64,000 nt of DNA, taken from Thereva unica (Eukaryota > Arthropoda > Insecta > Diptera > Therevidae). Each line of letters starts with the position of its first letter. Position 1 is the stretch's first letter. The notes under the pieces were generated by a model. That model was not told the origin of the DNA, ran no database searches, and saw only the letters and a program-made list of their open reading frames with translations. The DNA lies in the NCBI GenBank assembly GCA_949987705.1, contig OX465286.1, forward strand, positions 19,047,676 through 19,111,675. Direction: 5' to 3'. The translations under genes were made by a program, and so were the position numbers. This document shows, piece by piece, positions 57,237-64,000 of this stretch.

Positions 57237-58724
57237 ATGTCAATCCCCCCAAAGAAAAATAAAAATCTTTCCCCAAATCCATATCCTATTATTACTAGAT
57301 TAAGAAGTAGACTAGGCTTGTTTAGATCATTAGAAAATATAAACGAAAGTATAAGTGAAGAAATTAGTGAAAGTTACAGTGATAATTTTAATAACAGAGT
57401 TTTGCGAAGTAATTTTGAAAACCGATCATTAGAACATATTTGTGAAAACGTACCTAGTGCCAGTGATAATACCCCTTTTGACTTCGTACCTAATTCTCGT
57501 TTCGACCTCTCGTATTCAGATAATTCTTCAAACACCATGGTTGATAACAACCCAATAAATAATGTAATTCCACCAACGGCTCCTATCTCAAGGACTATGA
57601 CTTCAATGGACGTATTCAATTCATTAAGAATACCCGACGCGATTAAAGATCTCCCGCAATACGATGGAAATCCGCGTTTACTTTTCGAATTTTTAGGTAA
57701 CGTCGAAGAAATTCTTGAGTTGATCGCCGTAACTAGCGGCACCGGTTATGGTCAATTATTATTACGAGCAATTCGAAACAAAATAGTTGGGCCAGCTAAT
57801 GAAGTCCTCAATATGTATGGGACTCCTCTAGAATGGGATCAGATTAAACAAAATCTAATCCTGCATTACTCTGATAAAAGAAACGAGACGTCGTTGATTA
57901 GGGACCTTCATAAAACGAAACAGGGTAGCCAAACGATAGAAAAATTTTATAGCGAAATAATCGAATTACTCGCGAGTATGACAAACCACGTATCCATCCA
58001 CGAAAAGGACCCAAATGTTATAAATTCAAAGAAAATCTTATTTACAGAAATGTGTTTAAATTCATTCTTATCGGGACTTAGAGAACCATTAGGTTCGACC
58101 ATTAGGGCCATGAAACCTCTTACCTTAGCAGAAGCTTTTGCTTACTGCATTAAAGAACAAAACATATTTTACGGTAAATCGGAAAGCTCCAATTCATCCG
58201 GAAGTAAAATACAACACACACAGAATAAACCAAGATTTCCCCACAAACCCTGGAACACGAACTTTACACAAAATCTTAGATTCAACCAAGGCGGCGCTTT
58301 ACCTCGTTTTGTTCCATATAATTTCCCTCGCCAGGCATACAACCAGCAACCCACCTTCAATAGACCTTCACTAGGACCCCAGCCTTCAACTTCTTTCCGA
58401 CAGATAACAAATCAACCGTATAAACAACCAGAATTAAAACCAGAACCAATGGACACATCATCGGGCAACATGAGATCTAATACATACCAGTCGCAAAGAA
58501 AACCACAATCTAATTTCTTCCGTTCTAATAACAGACCAAATTTTACCAGTAAAGAATTATTCCATATAACTGAAGGTTCTCAAGAGTCAAACGCCCCTGG
58601 TGACTACCACTCAAATTTAGATGAATATTATTATGATAGAAGTGATCAAAGACGCAACATTCAAGTAGTCGAGTTGGATGAGGATTTTTCAAACAGAGCC
58701 TCGAACCACCAATCGGCTACATAG
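57237..58724 (+). CDS. gag: Errantivirus Gag
   Basis: 495 residues from ATG 57237, the first ATG after the leader that opens this long frame. The N-terminal 110 residues are acidic and disordered-looking. About residues 115-310 form the retrotransposon Gag capsid-like domain (DLPQYDGNP, LLRAIRNKIVG, LHKTKQGSQTIEKFYSE, FLSGLREPLG). The C-terminus is rich in Asn, Gln and Pro and lacks a CCHC zinc knuckle, as in many errantiviruses. It forms the particle shell in the cytoplasm. No stop or shift is present. Pol follows in the -1 frame with overlap, so Gag-Pol is presumably made by -1 frameshifting; I did not find a textbook slippery heptamer at the overlap. Confidence 0.9.
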   Translation: MSIPPKKNKNLSPNPYPIITRLRSRLGLFRSLENINESISEEISESYSDNFNNRVLRSNFENRSLEHICENVPSASDNTPFDFVPNSRFDLSYSDNSSNTMVDNNPINNVIPPTAPISRTMTSMDVFNSLRIPDAIKDLPQYDGNPRLLFEFLGNVEEILELIAVTSGTGYGQLLLRAIRNKIVGPANEVLNMYGTPLEWDQIKQNLILHYSDKRNETSLIRDLHKTKQGSQTIEKFYSEIIELLASMTNHVSIHEKDPNVINSKKILFTEMCLNSFLSGLREPLGSTIRAMKPLTLAEAFAYCIKEQNIFYGKSESSNSSGSKIQHTQNKPRFPHKPWNTNFTQNLRFNQGGALPRFVPYNFPRQAYNQQPTFNRPSLGPQPSTSFRQITNQPYKQPELKPEPMDTSSGNMRSNTYQSQRKPQSNFFRSNNRPNFTSKELFHITEGSQESNAPGDYHSNLDEYYYDRSDQRRNIQVVELDEDFSNRASNHQSAT

Positions 58725-58726
58725 AT

Positions 58727-61700
58727 ATTAACATTCACGGATCAATTTTACCTTATATTAATGTTTCTTCACCATTTGGACGCCCCCTCAAATTCTTGGT
58801 TGATACAGGTTCGTCAGCTTCCTTTATAAACCCGGAATTTGTACACCCCGAAGACACGAGATTAATCAAACCAGTAATTATAAATACAGTCTTGAATAAC
58901 CATACTATAAATAAAGAAATATTTTTGAATAATTTTATAGAGTTTGAACAACCTGGAACTAGTAGATTCCTTGTCTTTCGCTTCCACGGTTATTTTGATG
59001 GGCTTCTAGGATTAGATTTCTTAAAAAACTTAGGCGTGAAAGTTGATTTAATTAATGATGTTCTGACCAATGACATGATTAAAATTCCATTGGAATTTAA
59101 ACCCAACTTCATGTCAGAAAAAATCCTAATTCCTGCTAATTCGAAATATATAGTTAAAATACCTGTAGACAAACAAGAGGGTGATATTTATATTAGTCAT
59201 ACAGAAATAAACCCTTCACTATACATCCCTGAAGGTATTTATTACGCAAAAGATTGGCATAGCTTCGTAGAAGTGATAAACCAGTCTGAACACGAGGAAA
59301 TGTTATTTCTAGAACAACCAATCAAAGTTGAATCTTTCTCCTCAGAAAGAATTCTGGAAGTAAATAATTTCAACGTAAACTACGAACATAATGGTTATGA
59401 GGAAGACATTAAAAACTTACTCAGAATTAACCACCTAAACCAAGAGGAAACTAAAGCTCTAGTTAAGGTATGTAAAGAATACGAAGAGATATTCCATAGG
59501 GAAGGGCAAGATCTGAGTTTCACGAACCAAGTAAAACACCAAATAACCACAACGGACGATATCCCTGTATATACTAAATCTTATCGTTATCCACACATTC
59601 ATAGAGAAGAAGTGAGGAAGCAAATCACTGAAATGCTGGACCAGAATATCATAAGACCTAGTTACTCACCATGGAGCTCTCCAGTTTGGATTGTTCCTAA
59701 GAAACTGGACGCTAGTGGGAAGCAGAAATGGCGGTTAGTCATAGACTACCGTAAGCTAAATGAAAAAACGATCAACGATCGATATCCCTTGCCTAATATA
59801 ACAGAAATTTTAGATAAATTAGGTAAGTGTATGTACTTTTCCACGTTGGATTTGAAGAGTGGATTTCATCAAATAGAGATGGACCCAAACGACATTCCAA
59901 AGACAGCGTTCACAGTGGAAGGAGGGCACTACGAATACGTTCGCATGCCCTTCGGCCTTAAAAACGCCCCAACTACTTTTCAGAGGGTAATGGATAATGT
60001 CTTGAAAGAATTACAAGGTTCCATATGTCTTGTATACCTCGACGACATTATAATCTACTCAACTTCTCTTTCGGAACATGTTGATAATCTGCGAAAAGTT
60101 TTCCAAAGACTCAAGGATGCTAATTTAAAGATACAGTTAGATAAATCCGAATTCTTGCGAAAAGAGATTGAATTCCTGGGTCATGTAGTGACCACAGACG
60201 GCATAAAGCCTAACCCCAACAAAACTAAAGCCATACAGAATTTTCCATTGCCAAAAACTAGCAAAGAGATAAAATCATTCCTTGGATTATTAGGCTATTA
60301 CAGGAAATTCATTAAAGATTTTGCTAAACTCACAAAGCCCTTAACTGAATGCTTAAAGAAAGGAAGGAAAATCACACTGGATGAGCGTTATGTGAAAACC
60401 TTCGAAGCCTGTAAAGACCTTCTGATTAACGACCCTATACTGCAATACCCCGATTTCTCTAAGCCTTTTATACTCACTACAGACGCGAGCAACTACGCAA
60501 TTGGCGCTATATTGTCACAAGGACCAGTTGGCAGTGACAAGCCAATATGTTACGCAAGTAGGACTCTGACAGAATCCGAGACTAATTATTCGACAATCGA
60601 GAAGGAATTGTTGGCAATCGTATGGGCAACAAAATACTTCAGGCCTTACCTGTTTGGTCGAAAGTTTAAGATTGTCACAGACCATCGACCTTTGGTTTGG
60701 ATCATGAATCTCAAGGATCCTAACTCTAGACTTGTCCGCTGGCGGTTGAAGCTCGAAGAGTACGAGTATGAAATAGTTTACAAAAAAGGTACACAAAATA
60801 GCAACGCCGACGCCTTAAGCAGAATCAAGACCCAAGATGAACAACCACAGATTGTAGAAGCTAATGTAGGAGAACAGGCAAGTGCAGCCAGCACAACGGG
60901 AGCTACCATACATTCAGCAGTAGAGAATGTAAACGATGGAATTTATATATCTGAAAGACCATTGAACGAATTTTCTCTCCAATTAATTATCGAAATGTCT
61001 GATAGGAAACCAGAGTTTACACTCGAAGTACCCTTCAAAAATAAACAGAGAAGGATAGTTAGGATACCAAATAATTCAGAAGAAACCCTGGTAGGAATAT
61101 GTAAAAGATTTTTAACACCTAATAAACTTAACGCCATTCATACTGACGATAATACCTTTCGAATAATCCAAACTGTGTATTCTAAATATTTCTCTCACTC
61201 AAGGACCTTTAGAATAATTCGTTGCATAGACCTACTAAAGGATATAACCGACGGTGACCAACAAGACCGAACCATCCGCGACTACCACCGAAATAATAAC
61301 CACCGCGGAATAAATGAGACCCTTTCGCATCTAAAAAGATCATTTTACTTTCCATTTATGAAAAATAAAATAATTAAAATTATTAACAACTGCGACGTGT
61401 GCCAAACACTAAAATATGACAGGTCTCCACTTAAAATTAGACATACCATCCCTGAAACCCCAGAGAAACCATTAGACATTCTTCATACCGACATATACAC
61501 AATAAATAATAAACAGATACTAACAGTTATAGATAAATTCTCGAAATTTGCAGCAGCTTTCACACTGACCGCTAGGAATAGTCTGAATATAATCAAATCC
61601 CTGAAATCTTTTATGAGCACACACGGGATACCCAAGAAGTTAATCTCAGATCCCGGTTCAGAGTTCACTTCCTTAATATTCGAAGACTTTTGTAAACAAT

Positions 61701-62377
61701 ACGAAATTAATCACCATGTCACATCCTTTCAACAAAGTAGTAGTAATTCCCCAGTGGAAAGATTACATTCAAGTTTAACAGAAATTTACAGAATTATCTA
61801 CAACCTCTATAAAGAAAAAGATCACGAGGACATTCTGAATGAAACCCTAATAACTTATAACAATGCTGTTCATTCAGCAACACAGCTAACACCCTACGAA
61901 GTATTCTACGGTAGGACTTATAGATTTAATAATGAAACACAACATAAAACAACCCATGAATATCTAGAAAAATTAAATGAATTTCAATCTCAATTATACC
62001 CCATAGTAAAGCAAAAATTAGAAGAAAAAACCAAGCATAATATTGATAAGATTAATAAAAATAGAGTAGAACCCGAAAAGTACGCAATAGGGACTAGAAT
62101 ATTCAAAAAGGAAAATAGAAGGAACAAGTTGACGCCTAGGTTTACCAAATATAGAGTAAAGGAAGATAGGGATGTAACTTTGACAACTAGCAAAAATAAG
62201 AAATTTCACAAATCTAAAATAAAAAGAAAACGTAAATTGCAGGATAATCCATCTAATGCAAGCTCACAAAATGGAGATTCAGGACTTAACCAACAGCAGG
62301 GGAATTCTTCCAATGAAACTGGGCACTGCTCGAACGATACATCGATACAACAACCTACTACACATAGTCCGACTTGA
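58727..62377 (+). CDS. pol: Errantivirus Pol: protease, reverse transcriptase, RNase H, integrase
   Basis: Long open frame, -1 to gag. Numbering from codon 58796 as 1: protease DTGSS at 3-7; RT with RLVIDYRKLN near 315, MPFGLKNAP near 385 and YLDD at 414-417; RNase H with TDAS near 563 and the TDHRPL block near 627; integrase with an HHCC zinc finger (HRNNNH to CDVC, about 830-870) and the D,D35E triad at 899, 952 and 988. The end is Lys/Asn-rich and overlaps env in another frame. It is translated as a fusion with Gag, since no own ATG lies near the start; the frame is already open upstream of 58796, within the gag end. All catalytic residues looked for are present. Start coordinate is approximate. 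Confidence 0.92.
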   Translation: MNIHGSILPYINVSSPFGRPLKFLVDTGSSASFINPEFVHPEDTRLIKPVIINTVLNNHTINKEIFLNNFIEFEQPGTSRFLVFRFHGYFDGLLGLDFLKNLGVKVDLINDVLTNDMIKIPLEFKPNFMSEKILIPANSKYIVKIPVDKQEGDIYISHTEINPSLYIPEGIYYAKDWHSFVEVINQSEHEEMLFLEQPIKVESFSSERILEVNNFNVNYEHNGYEEDIKNLLRINHLNQEETKALVKVCKEYEEIFHREGQDLSFTNQVKHQITTTDDIPVYTKSYRYPHIHREEVRKQITEMLDQNIIRPSYSPWSSPVWIVPKKLDASGKQKWRLVIDYRKLNEKTINDRYPLPNITEILDKLGKCMYFSTLDLKSGFHQIEMDPNDIPKTAFTVEGGHYEYVRMPFGLKNAPTTFQRVMDNVLKELQGSICLVYLDDIIIYSTSLSEHVDNLRKVFQRLKDANLKIQLDKSEFLRKEIEFLGHVVTTDGIKPNPNKTKAIQNFPLPKTSKEIKSFLGLLGYYRKFIKDFAKLTKPLTECLKKGRKITLDERYVKTFEACKDLLINDPILQYPDFSKPFILTTDASNYAIGAILSQGPVGSDKPICYASRTLTESETNYSTIEKELLAIVWATKYFRPYLFGRKFKIVTDHRPLVWIMNLKDPNSRLVRWRLKLEEYEYEIVYKKGTQNSNADALSRIKTQDEQPQIVEANVGEQASAASTTGATIHSAVENVNDGIYISERPLNEFSLQLIIEMSDRKPEFTLEVPFKNKQRRIVRIPNNSEETLVGICKRFLTPNKLNAIHTDDNTFRIIQTVYSKYFSHSRTFRIIRCIDLLKDITDGDQQDRTIRDYHRNNNHRGINETLSHLKRSFYFPFMKNKIIKIINNCDVCQTLKYDRSPLKIRHTIPETPEKPLDILHTDIYTINNKQILTVIDKFSKFAAAFTLTARNSLNIIKSLKSFMSTHGIPKKLISDPGSEFTSLIFEDFCKQYEINHHVTSFQQSSSNSPVERLHSSLTEIYRIIYNLYKEKDHEDILNETLITYNNAVHSATQLTPYEVFYGRTYRFNNETQHKTTHEYLEKLNEFQSQLYPIVKQKLEEKTKHNIDKINKNRVEPEKYAIGTRIFKKENRRNKLTPRFTKYRVKEDRDVTLTTSKNKKFHKSKIKRKRKLQDNPSNASSQNGDSGLNQQQGNSSNETGHCSNDTSIQQPTTHSPT

Positions 62378-63800
62378 ACAGTATGAACAGACAATTGACA
62401 ATATCGACAATTCACTGAACACATTAGGAAAATTAGACGAGACAGACGAATTACTAGGATCTCTAAATATAACTAAACTAAAATTAATAGATCTAAAACA
62501 TAAATTTTATAGCCTTATGCCGACAAGAAGAACTAGAAGGGGTCTTATCAACGGGTTAGGTACAGTAATAAAAACTATTACAGGAAATATGGATGCAGAT
62601 GATGCAACCAAATTAAATAATGATATAGAAAAATTAATGAAAAATCAAGAATTTACGCAAAAAGAAGTAAATAGACAAATCCTGATAAATAATAAAATGA
62701 TCGAACGTTTTAACAATATAACTGAACACATAAATTTCCAACAAGATATCATGACAAATCATTCCAAGCAAACTCAAAATAAAATAAAAAAGGAAAATTT
62801 TAAATTACAAAATTTGCAATACATGAATCAGATCAACTACAATTTAGAGTTACTCAATAATCATTTAACTAGCTTATCAGAAGCAATAATACTAGCTAAA
62901 TTAAACATAATCTCAAAACAAATACTAAACCCTACAGAACTCTCAGAAATACACACAATTTTTACCAAACAAAATTTCACTATAATTTCTAATGAACACA
63001 TTTACGAATTATTAGAGCTTCAAGCCTATTACAATGACACTAATCTAATATTTAACGTACAAATACCGATATTCTCAGAGGAAGAATATTCATATTTTCA
63101 CATAATTTCCCTACCTATTAACCAAACAAAAATCATACCTTCCAAACCATACCTAATCCTCAGTCCTAACAGTATTCAAAATTTTGACCAGAAATGTCCG
63201 AAAATTGAAGATATATATATTTGCAAAAGGACCGAATACCAAGAGTCACCAATAAACTCTTGCATTGCTAATTTAATAAATAATCAGGCAGCAAGTTGTA
63301 TATTACAGAACCGAGAAAAAACTATAGAGATCTTTCAGCCAGAACCAAACTACGTCATACTAATTAACATCCCGAAGACGATCATTTACACAACATGCGG
63401 CACCGAACAACAGAACGTGCAGGGCTCCATGCTTATCCACTTCATCAACTGTGAGATTAACATCAACGGCATCATATACAGCTCAACTGCCAGGAGACAT
63501 TGGGATGAAATAACCATACATCCAACCATCTTCAAGGAGATCAACGCCACAGATTCCAGCATCGCAACCCTGAGAAGACTTGATACCTACCAGTTCGCAG
63601 AAAGCAACCCTTTGGACTTTCTACCATCTTACGTCGACTCCATCTGCAACCACAGGATTTACACTATTGCTAATAATAATCATAATAGTCATATTGTACA
63701 AAGGACATCGAGGATTCTTTCAACCCAGTCAGTCACCAACCACGCATGGTTTCGTATCGTCCAACGAACCAAGGTTCATATGGCCGATACTCAACAGTAA
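62256..63800 (+). pseudogene. env: Errantivirus Env (baculovirus F-like fusion glycoprotein), anchor out of frame
   Basis: The frame from ATG 62256 overlaps the end of pol and runs to 63800 (514 residues). A furin-type site of pattern RTRR lies near residue 93, followed by the conserved Gly-rich fusion-peptide start, as in other insect errantivirus Env and group II baculovirus F proteins. Several N-glycosylation sites and Cys residues follow. The expected membrane anchor, a run of Leu/Ile/Val at about 63665-63695, is present but in the other forward frame (open to about 63828), so one or more small indels lie between about 63580 and 63665. In this copy Env would end without an anchor. No signal peptide is obvious after ATG 62256; it may come from a spliced leader exon. 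Confidence 0.8.
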
Positions 63801-63809
63801 GGAGGGAGG
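63799..63809 (+). promoter_or_regulatory. Polypurine tract
   Basis: AAGGAGGGAGG immediately before the AGTTAC start of the 3' LTR; primer for plus-strand DNA synthesis in this family. Confidence 0.85.
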
Positions 63810-64000
63810 AGTTACATGCCCCGTATAGAATTCCATTATTACCTGTAAACCATAAATCCACCTTCCGGCACATGCCGCGATTCAGCAATTTAGTTGTAAG
63901 AATTTAAATCAATAACCAGACGCTAGATAATCATTTTTATTAATTTCTTAATAAATTCTTGGAATAATGTTAACATGCACTCATTTAGGTTTTAGATTGC
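63810..64000 (+). repeat. 3' LTR, first 191 bp
   Basis: Identical to 56400-56590 of the 5' LTR. The remainder and the right target duplication lie outside the window. Confidence 0.95.

Larger units (their letters stand above)
56400..64000 (+). mobile_element. Errantivirus (Gypsy-type LTR retrotransposon with env), young copy, 3' end beyond the window
   Basis: Full arrangement on the plus strand: LTR, tRNA-Ser primer site, leader, gag, pol, env, polypurine tract, LTR. The two LTRs are identical over the 191 bases that can be compared, pointing to a recent insertion. Left flank CGCG is a plausible 4-bp target site; its partner is outside the window. Protease, RT, RNase H and integrase lie in one pol frame, as in all errantiviruses. 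The element most resembles the tRNA-Ser group (17.6, 297, ZAM, Idefix) by primer site and gag without zinc knuckle; ranking among these would need a tree. Confidence 0.95.

Overview
The window looks like a repeat-rich, gene-poor stretch of an insect nuclear genome. A fly is the best guess, from the mix of an errantivirus-type Gypsy element with a tRNA-Ser primer site, jockey-type and RTE-type LINEs, BEL/Pao remnants and many small inverted-repeat elements; the species cannot be fixed from the sequence alone. I found no convincing host protein-coding gene, no rRNA gene, no standalone tRNA gene and no CRISPR array. Almost everything recognisable is mobile DNA of different ages, often nested.

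Layout. 1-3640: no gene, homopolymer and simple-repeat rich. 3.6-7.9 kb: RTE-like LINE remnant with a fold-back, inverted-repeat elements at 5169-5323 and 7271-7867, and a decayed LINE ORF1-like stretch. 9.2-18.1 kb: RNase H fragments of a LINE (called LINE-C), an RTE-like LINE (LINE-A, minus), a BEL/Pao pol remnant split by a hAT-like element and a SINE, a short SINE with target duplications, and a LINE-B 3' end. 18-21 kb: nothing recognised. 21.6-24.5 kb: second BEL/Pao remnant (minus) with two SINEs beside or inside it. 24.5-28 kb: AT-rich, nothing recognised. 28-34 kb: a nearly complete minus-strand LINE-B flanked by two related pyrimidine-rich arrays. 37-38.5 kb: ORF1/endonuclease remains of an RNase H-type LINE. 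40.5-45.3 kb: jockey-like LINE (minus) abutting a second long LINE-B copy (plus). 45.5-52.3 kb: tandem repeats, SINE and nested hAT-like insertions. 52.4-56.4 kb: rearranged RTE-like LINE (LINE-D) fused to a 5'-truncated jockey/I-type LINE (LINE-E).

The last 7.6 kb (56400-64000+) hold one young errantivirus: 5' LTR, tRNA-Ser primer site, leader with four iterated hairpins, gag, pol and env, polypurine tract and the first 191 bp of the 3' LTR, identical to the 5' LTR over that length. gag and pol are open; env loses its membrane anchor to another frame near its end.

Two SINE/LINE partnerships can be read directly from shared 3' ends: a tRNA-headed 480-bp SINE (SINE-1) ends like LINE-B, and a 195-bp SINE (SINE-2) ends like LINE-A. 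With the covarying hairpins in the errantivirus leader, these are the observations I would follow first. The family names LINE-A to LINE-E, SINE-1, SINE-2 and repeats M, P, Q and X are my own labels for this window.
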